A DNA stretch of 64,000 nucleotides from an uncultured Olsenella sp. (GTDB lineage: Bacteria > Actinomycetota > Coriobacteriia > Coriobacteriales > Atopobiaceae), in the NCBI GenBank assembly GCA_900314535.1, contig OMVT01000006.1:62001-126000 (forward strand), in the 5' to 3' direction. A program made the translations under genes and the position numbers. The notes under the pieces are model-generated. The model saw nothing but the letters and a program-made list of their open reading frames with translations, had not been told where the DNA came from and did no database searches. Shown here piece by piece: positions 8,727 to 17,387 of this stretch (position 1 is the stretch's first letter; each line of letters opens with the position of its first letter).

Positions 8727-10007
8727 CTACTTCCAGTAGCGATCGATTGTCTGCTCGCGGTCCGGGCCCACCGTGATGATGGAGACACGGACGCCGGCAA
8801 GCTGCTCGAGGAAGTCGATGTAGTCCTTTGCCTCGCGCGGCAGCTGGTAGAAGTTGCGGACACCGGAGATGTCGCACTTCCAGCCCGGCAGCGTCTCGTA
8901 GACCGGCTTCGCGTGATAGAAGACGGACTGGTGCTCAGGCACCGTGCGGTAGGTCTTGCCGTCGCACTCATAGGCAACGCAGACCTTGATCTCATCGAGG
9001 CAGCCGAGGACATCGAGCTTCGTGATTGCGAGGTCTGTGAGGCCGTTGACGCGGGCGGCGTAGTTCACGACGACTGCGTCATACCAGCCGCAGCGGCGCT
9101 TGCGGCCAGTCGTCACGCCGTACTCGTGGCCGATCTCGCCGAGGAGGTCGCCGGTCTCGTCGAAGAGCTCCGTCGGGAACGGGCCAGAGCCGACGCGCGT
9201 GAGGTAGGCCTTTGCGACGCCGAGGACACGGTCGATCTGGGTCGGGCCGACGCCGGAGCCGGTGACAGCACCGCCGGCCGTGCAGTTCGAGCTCGTGACG
9301 AACGGGTAGGTGCCGTGGTCGATATCGAGCATCGTTGCCTGAGCGCCCTCGAAGAGGATGTTCTTGCCAGCCTCGAGCTGCTCGTTGAGGAACAGCGAGG
9401 ACTCGACGATGTAGGGACGGATGCGCTGTGCATACGGGAGGTAGGTCTCGCAGATCTGGTCGACCGTGTAGGTCGGCAGCTCATAGACCTTCTCGAGGAT
9501 CGGGTTCGTGTAGGCAAGCGCGCTCTCGAGCTTCTCGCGGAAGATGTGCTCGTCGAGCATGTCCTGGATGCGCAGGCCCGTGCGGTTCATCTTGTCCATA
9601 TAGCAGGGGCCGACGCCGCGCTTCGTCGTGCCGATGAGGTTCTTGCCGAGCTTCTTCTCATGGGCGCCGTCAAGATCCTTGTGGTAGGGCATGACAATAT
9701 GGGCGTTGCCGGAGATCTTGAGCGCGTCGCAGGAGATGCCCTGCTTCTCGAGGGTATCGATCTCGCCGAGGAGAATCTCGGGGTCGACGATGCAGCCATT
9801 GCCGATCACAGGATAGACGCCCTTGTACATGACGCCGGAGGGTACCTGGTGAAGCGCCAGCTTGTGGCCTCCTGCAACGACCGTGTGTCCTGCGTTCGCT
9901 CCGCCGGCGTAGCGGCAAACCACGTCGAAGTCGCCAGAGATGAGGTCGGTGACCTTGCCCTTGCCTTCATCGCCCCACTGCGTGCCCACAAGCACTGATG
10001 CTGGCAT
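8727..10007 (-). CDS. purA: Adenylosuccinate synthetase PurA
   Basis: GTP-dependent condensation of IMP with aspartate, the first step from IMP to AMP. The 426 residues are full length. The N-terminal P-loop GTQWGDEGKGK and the catalytic Asp13-type residue, the GGANAGHTV loop with the catalytic histidine, the IMP-binding TTKRGVGPCY, FEGAQATMLDIDHGTYPFVTS and the TTGRKRRCGWYD region are all present. The start is fixed by GAGGA 5 bases before ATG 10005-10007. It follows dnaB across a 129-bp gap that holds a perfect palindrome and a TATACT element, so it may have a promoter of its own. Confidence 0.97.
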   Translation of the reverse strand: MPASVLVGTQWGDEGKGKVTDLISGDFDVVCRYAGGANAGHTVVAGGHKLALHQVPSGVMYKGVYPVIGNGCIVDPEILLGEIDTLEKQGISCDALKISGNAHIVMPYHKDLDGAHEKKLGKNLIGTTKRGVGPCYMDKMNRTGLRIQDMLDEHIFREKLESALAYTNPILEKVYELPTYTVDQICETYLPYAQRIRPYIVESSLFLNEQLEAGKNILFEGAQATMLDIDHGTYPFVTSSNCTAGGAVTGSGVGPTQIDRVLGVAKAYLTRVGSGPFPTELFDETGDLLGEIGHEYGVTTGRKRRCGWYDAVVVNYAARVNGLTDLAITKLDVLGCLDEIKVCVAYECDGKTYRTVPEHQSVFYHAKPVYETLPGWKCDISGVRNFYQLPREAKDYIDFLEQLAGVRVSIITVGPDREQTIDRYWK

Positions 10008-10065
10008 GTGATTCCTCCTCGGTCCAAGACTGATAAGGCCCTGCGCAATAGCGCAGGACCTCCTC

Positions 10066-10071
10066 AGTATA
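10066..10071 (-). promoter_or_regulatory. Possible -10 element upstream of purA
   Basis: TATACT on the minus strand, 59 bases before the purA start. No convincing -35 lies 16-18 bases further upstream, where a palindrome begins instead. The same hexamer recurs before other minus-strand genes here (4684, 39253, 59298, 61090). Confidence 0.35.
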
Positions 10072-10091
10072 CGGCAGGCATGTGCCTGCCG
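10072..10091. repeat. Perfect palindromic hairpin between dnaB and purA
   Basis: A 9-bp perfect inverted repeat (CGGCAGGCA / TGCCTGCCG, 2-base loop) 46 bases beyond the dnaB stop. With no T tract it is a weak terminator candidate; it could also be an operator abutting the TATACT element. Confidence 0.6.
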
Positions 10092-10136
10092 ATTCTGTCA
10101 TCTCGGATTGAAGAGAGTCTCCAGAGTGGAGCCTCC

Positions 10137-11534
10137 CTACTCCTCGTGGTGCGTATCCACCTCGACGAACTTCGTCGAGCCCGGCAGGAACGTGAGCGGC
10201 ACGACGCCCAGAGGGCCGGAACGGTTCTTCGCGATGATGAAGTTCGTGACATCCTTGTCAGGACGGTCGTCGCGCGCCGCCTCCTCGTCGGTCATCGAGC
10301 GGTCGAGGAGGATGACGATATCGGCGTCCTGCTCGATAGCGCCGGATTCGCGGAGGTCGGAGAGCTGAGGGGTCTTTCCCGTACGCGATTCGACCTGACG
10401 GGAAAGCTGCGAGAGGGCAACGACCGGCACGCCCAAGTCCTTTGCCATGATCTTGATGCCACGGCTCATCTCGGAGACCTCCGTCGCACGGGAGTCGGAG
10501 CGCCTGCCGCCCGAAGGAGGAGAGACGAGCTGGAGGTAGTCGAGGATCACCAGCGCATTCTTCTCCTTCCCATGGAGCATCCTTCGCGCCTTCGCACGTA
10601 CCTCGGTCACGGTCGTGCCTGGCGTGTCGTCGATCATGATGTCGAGATGCGAGAGGTCGACCGTGGCCTGGAGGAGCTGCTGCCACTGGTTGTCGCGGAT
10701 GTTCGCAGCACGGATGTCCTGGAGGCTCACCCTGGCCTGGGCCGCAAGGAGCCTCTGCGCAATCTCGACCTTGGACATCTCGAGCGAGAAGAAGGCGACC
10801 GTCGTGCCGTTTGCCGCAGCATTCACGGCGAGGTTCAGTGCGAAGGAGGTCTTGCCGACACCAGGACGGGCGCCGACGACGATCATCTGGCCTGCACGCA
10901 GGCCCAGAAGCTGCTTGTCGATGCCGGGGAAGCCCGTCTGGACGCCCAGGAATTTCTCGTCCTGCGCCGCCATCTCGCCGAGCTCGTTGTAGAGGTCCTC
11001 CATGACAGTCTCGAGCGTCGAATAGTTGCTCTTGATGTCGGAGTCCGTCGCATTGAGGATGAGCTTCTCTGCCTGATCGACGACTTCCTTCGTATCCTCG
11101 GGAGCATCGTAGGCAAGGGCTGTGACCTTCGTCGATGCCTGGATGATCTTCCTGAGCGTCGAGTCGCGGCGCAGGATCTCTGCGTGGTGGCGCCAGCTCG
11201 CCAGGGCAAAGGAGTTGCCCGAGAGCTCGAGCAGATAGGTGCTTCCGCCGACCTTCGCAAGCTCGCCTTCCGACTTCAGGTAGTCGGCAAGAGAGATCGG
11301 GTCGACCGGCTGGCTCCTGTCGAAGAGGTCGCGCATCGCAAGGAAGATCGTGCGGTTCGACGGCACATAGAAGTCGTCCGGCGAGAGCTCGACAAGCGCA
11401 TCCTGGAGCACATCAGGCGAGAGCAGCATGGCGGAGAGGACCGATGCCTCGGCAGCCGTATCCTGCGGCATGACGGGCTCGGCCGGAAGCGAAGGCGCCT
11501 CGCCCTCGCGGCGGTATCCGGCATTGTCGGCCAT
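10137..11534 (-). CDS. dnaB: Replicative DNA helicase DnaB
   Basis: Hexameric 5'-3' helicase that drives the replication fork and binds primase. 465 residues, normal length, no intein. The N-terminal primase-interaction domain (about 20-150) begins PQDTAAEASVLSAML; the RecA-like domain carries Walker A GARPGVGKTSF, Walker B LVILDYLQL and the arginine-rich SRGIKIMAKDLGVPV and QLSRQVESR motifs. GGAGGAG precedes ATG 11534. The neighbouring order rpsF-ssb-rpsR-rplI-dnaB is conserved in many bacteria. A terminator after rplI separates it from the ribosomal genes, so it probably starts in the 450-bp gap upstream. Confidence 0.97.
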   Translation of the reverse strand: MADNAGYRREGEAPSLPAEPVMPQDTAAEASVLSAMLLSPDVLQDALVELSPDDFYVPSNRTIFLAMRDLFDRSQPVDPISLADYLKSEGELAKVGGSTYLLELSGNSFALASWRHHAEILRRDSTLRKIIQASTKVTALAYDAPEDTKEVVDQAEKLILNATDSDIKSNYSTLETVMEDLYNELGEMAAQDEKFLGVQTGFPGIDKQLLGLRAGQMIVVGARPGVGKTSFALNLAVNAAANGTTVAFFSLEMSKVEIAQRLLAAQARVSLQDIRAANIRDNQWQQLLQATVDLSHLDIMIDDTPGTTVTEVRAKARRMLHGKEKNALVILDYLQLVSPPSGGRRSDSRATEVSEMSRGIKIMAKDLGVPVVALSQLSRQVESRTGKTPQLSDLRESGAIEQDADIVILLDRSMTDEEAARDDRPDKDVTNFIIAKNRSGPLGVVPLTFLPGSTKFVEVDTHHEE

Positions 11535-11845
11535 TTGCTCCTCCTTCCCTGGCCCGGCTGCAGTGCAGGCCGTTCCCGGAGCTTTCCTTTGCCTTGCAGG
11601 CGTCTGACACAGAGCTTGCAGAAGATGGTGAAAGCCTCATGCCCTGCAACCTGTGGCTTTGCTGGTTTTCAACGTTTTCAACAATTTGTCGAAGACGTCT
11701 TCATGAGGTTTTCTACAAACAGAACACGCGTGCCTTCGTGCAGGTCAGGGCCGCATTCTGAAGAATTCCTCTCATGCCCCATAGGCATCTACGTGCAGAT
11801 TCTTTCATTTCCGCAGGTAGATTGCGTGTTTTTGAGGCGTCTAGC
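11535..11845. other. Gap upstream of dnaB, no gene seen
   Basis: About 310 bases with no supportable ORF. It is A+T-richer than its surroundings and contains a close direct repeat of TTTTCAAC (around 11663-11682, ACGTTTTCAAC spacing), which could be a regulatory or DnaA-like site but does not match a DnaA box well. The dnaB promoter must lie here; I could not fix it. Confidence 0.5.
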
Positions 11846-11887
11846 AAAAAGCGCCCTCCCCCGGGGCTGAAGTCCTGGGAAGGGCGC
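11846..11887 (-). terminator. Intrinsic terminator after rplI
   Basis: Long stem beginning GCGCCCT(C)CC at 11851 and closing AGGGCGC at 11887, followed on the minus strand by five T (11846-11850). It lies 100 bases past the rplI stop. A second stem-loop (GCCAGAC / GTCTGGC near 11907-11935) lies between. Confidence 0.85.
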
Positions 11888-11986
11888 AGTGTTCGAGGTG
11901 CTTGCCAGACCTGCCAAGAGACACGTCTGGCAGAACTTCCTGTTGAAATCCCTTGTCTATAAGGGATGGGCAGGTGAAGATATCAC

Positions 11987-12517
11987 CTACTCAGCAGGGG
12001 TCTCGGCTGCTTCCTCGGCAGGAGCCTCCTCGCCCTCGGCCTCTTCGGCCTCCGGCTCGGGCTCCGGCTCCTCGACATCGCCGACGAGAACGGTGATCTC
12101 GGCGTTGATGTCACGGTAGAAGTTGATCGTCACGGTGTGGCGGCCAACGGTCTTGATGGCAGCAGCGTGCTCGACGCGCTTGCGGTCGACCTCGACGCCG
12201 AGCTGGGCCTTGAGGGCGTCAGCGATCATGGTCGTCGTGACGGAGCCGAAGAGCTGGCCGTCGTCGCCGATCTTGGCATCGACCTTGATGGACTTCCCAT
12301 CGACCTGAGCCTTGAGCTCCTGCGCCTTCGCGATGCGCTCTGCTTCGCGCTTCTCGATGTTGCGGCGGCGCTGCTCGAGCTGCTTGATATTGCCAGGGGT
12401 AGCCGGCTGGGCGATCTTGTTGGGGAACAGGTAGTTCTCCGCGAAGCCCTGAGCGACGTCGACGATGTCGCCCTCGCCGCCCTTGCCCCTGAGCTCACCC
12501 ATAAGGATGACTTTCAT
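11987..12517 (-). CDS. rplI: 50S ribosomal protein L9 with acidic tail
   Basis: Primary 23S rRNA-binding protein of the large subunit. Residues 1-148 follow the family: MKVILMGELRGKGGEGDIV, the GFAENYLFPNKIA signature, the long connecting helix and the C-terminal domain (GRHTVTINFYRDI). About 27 further residues are almost all Glu, Pro and Ala (EEPEPEPEAEEAEGEEAPAE and beyond), an extension absent from typical L9 and likely disordered. AAGGAG precedes ATG 12517. It is the last gene of the rpsF block. Confidence 0.97.
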   Translation of the reverse strand: MKVILMGELRGKGGEGDIVDVAQGFAENYLFPNKIAQPATPGNIKQLEQRRRNIEKREAERIAKAQELKAQVDGKSIKVDAKIGDDGQLFGSVTTTMIADALKAQLGVEVDRKRVEHAAAIKTVGRHTVTINFYRDINAEITVLVGDVEEPEPEPEAEEAEGEEAPAEEAAETPAE

Positions 12518-12554
12518 TGGGACACTCCTTCGGTTGGTTGCCTTGCGGCAACTC

Positions 12555-13607
12555 CTACTTTGTTTCAGAAGCCCGGTACTGGTAGCTCCGCAGACCCTTC
12601 CGCGCGATATTGCGGAAATCCGCGAGGCCGTCGACCAGGCCCACTACGCTCATTGCCATGAATTCTGTCTCGAGCCACACGCACAGGATGCTGGCAAGCA
12701 CCTGTCCGAAGCGTCCGATCTCCTGGGTCGCCAGAAACCACACAGCGACCGCGATGCCCTGGATCGCGCATGCGACACGAAGAGCCTGAAGGAGGTTCTT
12801 CGCCCAGAACACGACCTCTGCCGGCACGGGCATGCCTTCGCGGTCCATGACCGTCAAGGCAAACGTCGCGACAAGTGCCACGAGCGCCCAGATCGGAAGA
12901 TCGAAATCGCGGAGCTTCACGGCGCACTCTGCTGCGTCAGGACCTGAATGCACGAACATCGCGCACCCGAGTCCGGCGCTCACACACCACGCAGCCGCCA
13001 TTGCGGCATAGGCAAGCGGCCAGTACTGCCGAAGAAGCGCAATCGCGCCCTCAAGGGCGCTCTGCACCTCCGAGCTTCCGGCCATCTCCCCATACTCGGC
13101 AGCAGCTGCCGTGAGCATGGCATCGATGCTCGCGCCGAGCGTCGTCCCCGCAGCATAGGAGAGGACGGCATCCGTCGCGATGAGAGCAGCGGCAAGTCCG
13201 AGCACGGCACACAGAAGCGTGCTGGCACGGAGCTTCCTCTTTGCCACCAGAAGCCCCAGGATGAAGCCCGAGATGGCAGGCAGCACAGGCTCCATCAGAG
13301 AGGAGGCCTGTGTCACCGCTCCCACAGCCACAGCCGGAACGACGGCAGCGGCAAGAGCCAGAAGGCTCTCCCTCGCGCCGCGCCCCTTCGTGGCAAGGCA
13401 GGTGCCATACGCCGTGGCAAAGCCAGAAAGCAGCGGAATGAACCCGGAGACGACAGCTCCTGCGACACACCAGACGAGTCCGGACACGAGATTGTCCGGC
13501 CCCTCCTTGCGTGCCTCGAAGGCTCCTCTCGGAGCGAGCTCTGCTCCCGACTCAGCTGGCACGTGGTGCCAGCCAGCGGAAGCGTTCCTGTCCTTCTCTT
13601 CGCTCAC
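12555..13607 (-). CDS. DUF2232-like polytopic membrane protein
   Basis: Integral membrane protein of unknown function; a YybS/DUF2232-type protein between rpsR and rplI is a common arrangement in Firmicutes and Actinobacteria, and position plus topology are the main evidence. The 350 residues have a hydrophilic N-terminus of about 38 residues and then seven or eight hydrophobic segments, including a C-terminal pair around VACAIQGIAVAVWFLATQ. It starts with GTG 13605-13607, with only a weak ribosome site. Biochemical activity is not known for the family. Confidence 0.75.
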   Translation of the reverse strand: MSEEKDRNASAGWHHVPAESGAELAPRGAFEARKEGPDNLVSGLVWCVAGAVVSGFIPLLSGFATAYGTCLATKGRGARESLLALAAAVVPAVAVGAVTQASSLMEPVLPAISGFILGLLVAKRKLRASTLLCAVLGLAAALIATDAVLSYAAGTTLGASIDAMLTAAAAEYGEMAGSSEVQSALEGAIALLRQYWPLAYAAMAAAWCVSAGLGCAMFVHSGPDAAECAVKLRDFDLPIWALVALVATFALTVMDREGMPVPAEVVFWAKNLLQALRVACAIQGIAVAVWFLATQEIGRFGQVLASILCVWLETEFMAMSVVGLVDGLADFRNIARKGLRSYQYRASETK

Positions 13608-13639
13608 TGCCTGCCGGCTCTGCTCGAGACGGGATATGG

Positions 13640-13909
13640 CTAGTCGCGGTTGCGGCCACGGCCGCCGCGGCTGGAGACCACGGAAACCGTGTACGGCAGA
13701 AGGGCCATCTCGCGAGCGCGCTTGATAGCGACTGCGAGGTCACGCTGATGCTGCGTGCATGCGCCAGTCACACGACGCGGCTTGATCTTGCCGCGGTCCG
13801 TCGTGTACTTGCGGAGGAGCTGGACATCCTTGTAATCGATGTAGTCCACGTCCTCCTTGCAGAACTGGCAATACTTGCGACGCGGCTGACGCTGAAAATC
13901 CTGAGCCAT
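13640..13909 (-). CDS. rpsR: 30S ribosomal protein S18
   Basis: Binds S6 and 16S rRNA in the platform of the small subunit. 89 residues, with the family core [20 protein letters not shown] and the TGACTQHQR region. KYCQFC near the N-terminus carries two of the cysteines seen in zinc-binding (C+) forms. AAGGCAAAT precedes ATG 13909. The C-terminus ([10 protein letters not shown]) is arginine-rich and slightly longer than usual. Confidence 0.97.
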   Translation of the reverse strand: MAQDFQRQPRRKYCQFCKEDVDYIDYKDVQLLRKYTTDRGKIKPRRVTGACTQHQRDLAVAIKRAREMALLPYTVSVVSSRGGRGRNRD

Positions 13910-13966
13910 GTCTAATTTGCCTTTCTTTTCAGGCAGCCGGAGCCACCTGAGTTCTTCTTGTTCCTG

Positions 13967-14440
13967 CTAGAAGGGAATGTCCTCGTCGTAGACATCCGCC
14001 GAAGGCGGCGTCTGCTGAGTCGGACGCTGAGAGGTCTGTCCGTAAGCTGCCGGAGCAGAGAAGCTCGGAGCCTGCTGCGCACGCGGCGCCTGGCTCTGGG
14101 AGCTGCCCTGGCCCTGGCGGGACGACATGAATTCCAGATCGTCCACAATGACCTCGAGCTTGCTCCTGCGCTGCCCATCGCGTTCCCATGAGCTGTAGCG
14201 AAGCTTGCCTTCCAGAGCAACCTTTGTGCCCTTCGTGAGGAAGCGTGCAAGGGCATCGGCACGGGTGCCGAACATCACGCAGTCCACGAAGTTGGGGACA
14301 TCCTCCCATTCGCCGGATGCATTGCGGCGGCGATCGTTCACGGCCACGCCGAAGGTCAGCACGGTAGTGCCGCCTGCCGTAGCACGGATCTCTCCGTCAC
14401 GCGTCAGATTGCCCGAAATAACGACCCTATTGATGCTCAC
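13967..14440 (-). CDS. ssb: Single-stranded DNA-binding protein
   Basis: Tetrameric OB-fold protein that coats single-stranded DNA at forks and repair sites. Residues 1-110 form the OB domain (INRVVISGNLTRDGE, VDCVMFGTRADALARFLTKG, LRYSSWERDGQ); a Gln/Ser/Pro-rich linker follows; the last residues DEDIPF are the acidic tip that recruits partner proteins. GTG 14440 is preferred because it gives the usual MSINRV opening; the ribosome site AGAGG is 11 bases away. A GTG three codons earlier (14449) is only 2 bases from that site. It sits between rpsF and rpsR, as is conserved. Confidence 0.95.
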   Translation of the reverse strand: MSINRVVISGNLTRDGEIRATAGGTTVLTFGVAVNDRRRNASGEWEDVPNFVDCVMFGTRADALARFLTKGTKVALEGKLRYSSWERDGQRRSKLEVIVDDLEFMSSRQGQGSSQSQAPRAQQAPSFSAPAAYGQTSQRPTQQTPPSADVYDEDIPF

Positions 14441-14488
14441 GCTGCTCACAACCTCTCATCTGCGGGCTTTGTGCCCGCGCTTCCATAG

Positions 14489-14782
14489 CTAGTCCTTGTC
14501 CGGACGGGCCACGATCATGTGGCGCTTCACTGCGTCGTTGATGCGAAGGACGCGGTCAAGCTCGGCAATGTCGGCTGCATTGGCATGGAAGTTGATGAGG
14601 GTGTAGTCACCCTCGGTGAGTCCGTCGATCTCATAGGCGAGCTTGCGCTTGCCCCAATCGTCGACGCTGTCGACCTGGCCACCGTTCTCGGTGATTGCGA
14701 CGTCAATGCGCTTCATGACACCAGCGCGGACCTCTTCGTTAGAAGCAGGATCGACAAAAAACAGCAGTTCATAGGCCTTCAT
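14489..14782 (-). CDS. rpsF: 30S ribosomal protein S6
   Basis: Partner of S18 in the 30S platform. 97 residues starting MKAYELLFFVDP, with the central DWGKRKLAYEIDG typical of the family. AGAGGAGG lies 6 bases before ATG 14782. It is the first gene of the rpsF-ssb-rpsR-DUF2232-rplI operon. A TATGGT -10-like element (14856-14861) about 75 bases upstream is a plausible promoter. Confidence 0.97.
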   Translation of the reverse strand: MKAYELLFFVDPASNEEVRAGVMKRIDVAITENGGQVDSVDDWGKRKLAYEIDGLTEGDYTLINFHANAADIAELDRVLRINDAVKRHMIVARPDKD

Positions 14783-14995
14783 GTGGTCACCTCCTCTGGG
14801 CTAGTGGCTCAGGGTCGTGAAGGTCGCGCCCCGAGCAGGAAAGGTTCGGTCTAGAACCATACCACAGGGCAGGCCCTCTTCCCCTGAACTCCATAACTTT
14901 CCTTCGCCATGTGCAGCTCATGTGCACTGTAGCAGACCCGTCTGACAGCTTGTACAGCCCCTGCTGCCATCTTATGTGCAGCTTTCTTGCAAGAG

Positions 14996-15026
14996 AAAGG
15001 CGGAAGGCTCAGAACCCTCCGCCTTC
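14996..15026 (-). terminator. Hairpin after the DUF4013-like gene
   Basis: A 10-bp stem (14997-15006 region with 15016-15025) follows the stop of the gene at 15050, with a broken T tract (TTTCTCTT) on the minus strand. It isolates the rpsF promoter region from upstream transcription. Confidence 0.7.
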
Positions 15027-15049
15027 GGGAAGCGCATCTCTCTTCTGCC

Positions 15050-16087
15050 TCAGAGCTCGTCTGGATCTTCATCCTCCGGACGGCGCATGATGAGCGTTGC
15101 CGGCTCATCTGCAGGAGCGGAGCTCTCGCCGATGGCAGGAAGGCCTCCTGCCGGGCCCTTCCTCTCGGGCTCTTCTGCAGCCTTATCCGGCTCTTCTGCA
15201 GGCGCAGGAGCCGCTTCAGGCGTGCCTTTGTCCTCAGGCGCAGGCGTCGCCTGGGGCTCTGCGGCAGCCTGGGCCGGCTCTCTCGGCGTCTCGGCGTCCT
15301 TCTTCGCAGAGTCAGGCAGCGGGTCCTCCGAGCTTCCCCAATGGGGGACATCGAACTGCTGGAACCAGAGGCCAAGCGCATTGACGGCGACCGTCTGGAG
15401 CGCTGTGGCGAAGACAGCCGCCAGATAGAGCACAAGCACCATCCAGGGCGCGAAGCGGGCAAGGAAGTGGGCCGCCAGAACCGCGATGGCGGCAGCGGAG
15501 CCTGAATAGGCAAAGAGGCCGCCCAGCTCGGCCAGAGACGGCACGACGATGATGAGGGCGCAGAGGATGCAGAAGCCCTCGATCAGGAGGCTTCCCAGGA
15601 AGAGCACGAGGGCAATCTCGGCAATGCTTCCGAAGTCGCGCTTCAGCATGTCCCAGATGCGGTCAAGCTGATATCCCGCACGTGCATGCTGGTAGATTGT
15701 CGCACGGATGGCGGCGACCCAGGCAATCGTGCTCCAGAGGATGGCGACGAAGTTCCAGAGGAGCGCAGCCAGGCCATCTGCCGAGGGGCGCACCGCTGCC
15801 AGGAGGATGAAGTAGACAGCGGCGTAGCCGAGCATCGCCAGGAATGCCTGCCAGCCGCTCTTGATGCAGGCACCGACCTTCACGCCGGACTGCTTCGGAT
15901 AGGTCTCCTTCCCCCAAGCGGAAAGCCGTGCCCACTCTGCCTGGTAGCCCCAGACACCGAGGGGGCCGGCAATCGGCACGAGCTTGGCAAGCGGCAGCAC
16001 GAGCAGCGGCTTGTACCATCCCTTGTCGTGCGTGAGCATCCTCCAGGAGCGGCCCATGTATTCCTTTGTCTCAGCGCTTTCTGCCAT
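15050..16087 (-). CDS. DUF4013-like membrane protein with Pro/Ala/Glu tail
   Basis: Polytopic membrane protein of unknown role. From ATG 16087 (GGAGG precedes it) it has 345 residues: a conserved-looking N-terminus (GRSWRMLTHDKGWYKPLL), about six hydrophobic segments to residue 240, and a cytoplasmic or disordered tail of some 100 residues rich in Pro, Ala and Glu. The pattern of an early amphipathic segment and repeated long hydrophobic pairs is like DUF4013 proteins of Actinobacteria and Firmicutes, an assignment made by resemblance only. It stands alone between tRNA-Ser genes and the ribosomal block. Confidence 0.65.
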   Translation of the reverse strand: MAESAETKEYMGRSWRMLTHDKGWYKPLLVLPLAKLVPIAGPLGVWGYQAEWARLSAWGKETYPKQSGVKVGACIKSGWQAFLAMLGYAAVYFILLAAVRPSADGLAALLWNFVAILWSTIAWVAAIRATIYQHARAGYQLDRIWDMLKRDFGSIAEIALVLFLGSLLIEGFCILCALIIVVPSLAELGGLFAYSGSAAAIAVLAAHFLARFAPWMVLVLYLAAVFATALQTVAVNALGLWFQQFDVPHWGSSEDPLPDSAKKDAETPREPAQAAAEPQATPAPEDKGTPEAAPAPAEEPDKAAEEPERKGPAGGLPAIGESSAPADEPATLIMRRPEDEDPDEL

Positions 16088-16235
16088 GCGCAGACCTCCA
16101 ACATAGTGCAGCATGCTCATGCATGCGTCTGACAGCCATCTGACACATCTGCTATATACCCTACTCGCCCGGATGCGGCACCTCGGCGCAATACCCCATG
16201 AGCATCGAGGATTCCTGAAAAGGACGATAGATATG

Positions 16236-16261
16236 AAAAGAGCCCTGAAGCATCAGGGCTC
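16236..16261 (-). terminator. Terminator after tRNA-Ser(CGA)
   Basis: Perfect 9-bp stem (GAGCCCTGA / TCAGGGCTC, 16240-16261) followed by TTTT on the minus strand, directly beyond the tRNA 3' end. Confidence 0.85.
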
Positions 16262-16270
16262 GGACTCTTC

Positions 16271-16360
16271 TGGCGGAGAGGGTGAGATTTGAACTCACGT
16301 ACCCGCGAACGGGTAAACGGTTTTCGAGACCGCCGCATTCGGCCGCTCTGCCACCTCTCC
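16271..16360 (-). tRNA. tRNA-Ser(CGA)
   Basis: 90-nt class II tRNA with encoded CCA. Acceptor stem GGAGAGG/CCTCTCC closes; the anticodon loop CTCGAAA gives anticodon CGA (reads UCG); a long variable arm and the GTTCAAATC T-loop are present. Confidence 0.95.
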
Positions 16361-16366
16361 AATTAT

Positions 16367-16395
16367 GAAAGAACGTGGCGCCCGAAGGCGCCACG
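16367..16395 (-). terminator. Hairpin between the two tRNA-Ser genes
   Basis: Perfect 9-bp stem (16374-16382 with 16387-16395) with a TTCG tetraloop on the minus strand and then TTCTTTC. It would end the tRNA-Ser(GGA) transcript before tRNA-Ser(CGA). Confidence 0.75.
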
Positions 16396-16404
16396 GAAGC
16401 TTGC

Positions 16405-16495
16405 TGGCGGAGAGTCTGGGATTTGAACCCAGGATACGCTTTAGGCGTATACACGATTTCCAATCGTGCTCCTTCGGCCACTCGGACAACTCTCC
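16405..16495 (-). tRNA. tRNA-Ser(GGA)
   Basis: 91-nt class II tRNA with encoded CCA. The acceptor stem GGAGAGT/ACTCTCC closes; the anticodon loop TTGGAAA gives GGA (reads UCC/UCU); long variable arm present. Upstream, a TACAAT/TTGTACAA palindrome (16513-16526) could serve as a -10 on both strands. Confidence 0.95.
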
Positions 16496-16630
16496 TCAAA
16501 ACAAACCGCGAAGGAAATTGTACAATACTGTCCCTGCGTTGGGAAGAGGATTTTTTCGTTTTCTTCTGAGGCCCGGTTTCCAGGCCTCGTCCACGCCTGC
16601 CAAAGCCCCGCCTGAGCGGAAAGGATGTCC

Positions 16631-17359
16631 GTGTTCGACCTGCTGTTTACTGGATCTGCGCAGGCACAGGCCGTGCCGATGCCTGCCTGGCTCGATCTTG
16701 CCGCTGTCGTCGTCGGCTCGCTCACGGGCTGCATCGTCGCCGAAGAGCGCAAGCTCGATCTTGTAGGATTTGTGGGGCTCTCAATCCTCTGCGGCCTCGG
16801 AGGCGGGCTTCTGCGCGATATGGCCATGCAGCAGGGCGGCGTCTACCTGATCGATTCCCCCTATGCCATCCCCGGCTCGGTCGCGATTGCTCTCATCTCG
16901 TTCGTGTTCCCCTCGCCCTTCTTCGGCAATCCTTCCGCACTCGAATGGTTCGATATCCTCTCGGTCTCGCTCTTCGCTGTCTCAGGCACCGACAAGGCGC
17001 TCCTGCATGGCCTTTCTGTCTGGGCCTGCGTCCTTATGGGCACGCTCACGGCCGTGGGCGGCGGCATGCTGCGCGATGTGTTCCTCGGAGATATCCCGCG
17101 CATCTTCAGGAAGTCGAACCTCTATGCCCTCTGCGCTGTCGCAGGCTCTCTTGCCTATTTCGTCTTCGGCACGATAGGTCTCAGCAAGGTCATCTGCGCC
17201 CTCATCTGCATTGCCGTCACGGTCGGGCTCAGGCGTGCCTCGCTTCGCTACCACATCATGTCCCCTGCCGATGTGGACCTCACGCCCAAGGTCGAGGCAG
17301 GCGTGAAGCGGGCAGAGCGAAAGGTCCGGGACGCACGCCAGAAGCGCAGAGAGCGCTAG
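16631..17359 (+). CDS. TRIC-type (UPF0126) membrane protein
   Basis: Seven-helix inner-membrane protein of the YadS/YicG family, proposed to be a trimeric intracellular cation channel homologue or a glycine transporter. Two tandem repeats are visible, each with the Gly-rich kink followed by Leu-Arg-Asp: GGGLLRD (about residue 60) and GGGMLRD (about 145). The basic C-terminal tail (about 40 residues, RAERKVRDARQKRRER) is cytoplasmic. GTG 16631 has AAGGA 5 bases before it; ATG 16625, two codons earlier, is too close to the same site. It diverges from tRNA-Ser(GGA) and converges on typA. Confidence 0.85.
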   Translation: MFDLLFTGSAQAQAVPMPAWLDLAAVVVGSLTGCIVAEERKLDLVGFVGLSILCGLGGGLLRDMAMQQGGVYLIDSPYAIPGSVAIALISFVFPSPFFGNPSALEWFDILSVSLFAVSGTDKALLHGLSVWACVLMGTLTAVGGGMLRDVFLGDIPRIFRKSNLYALCAVAGSLAYFVFGTIGLSKVICALICIAVTVGLRRASLRYHIMSPADVDLTPKVEAGVKRAERKVRDARQKRRER

Positions 17360-17387
17360 CAGGCTCCGAAACAGGCCTCAGATAGCA

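Noticed and set aside
11655-11690. DnaA boxes or replication origin upstream of dnaB
   Set aside because: The TTTTCAAC repeats do not match the DnaA box, and no dnaA, dnaN or box cluster is present.
14783-14861. S6:S18-binding leader RNA upstream of rpsF
   Set aside because: An ACCG segment occurs at the expected 5' end, but I could not draw the conserved stem-bulge convincingly; left as a possibility.
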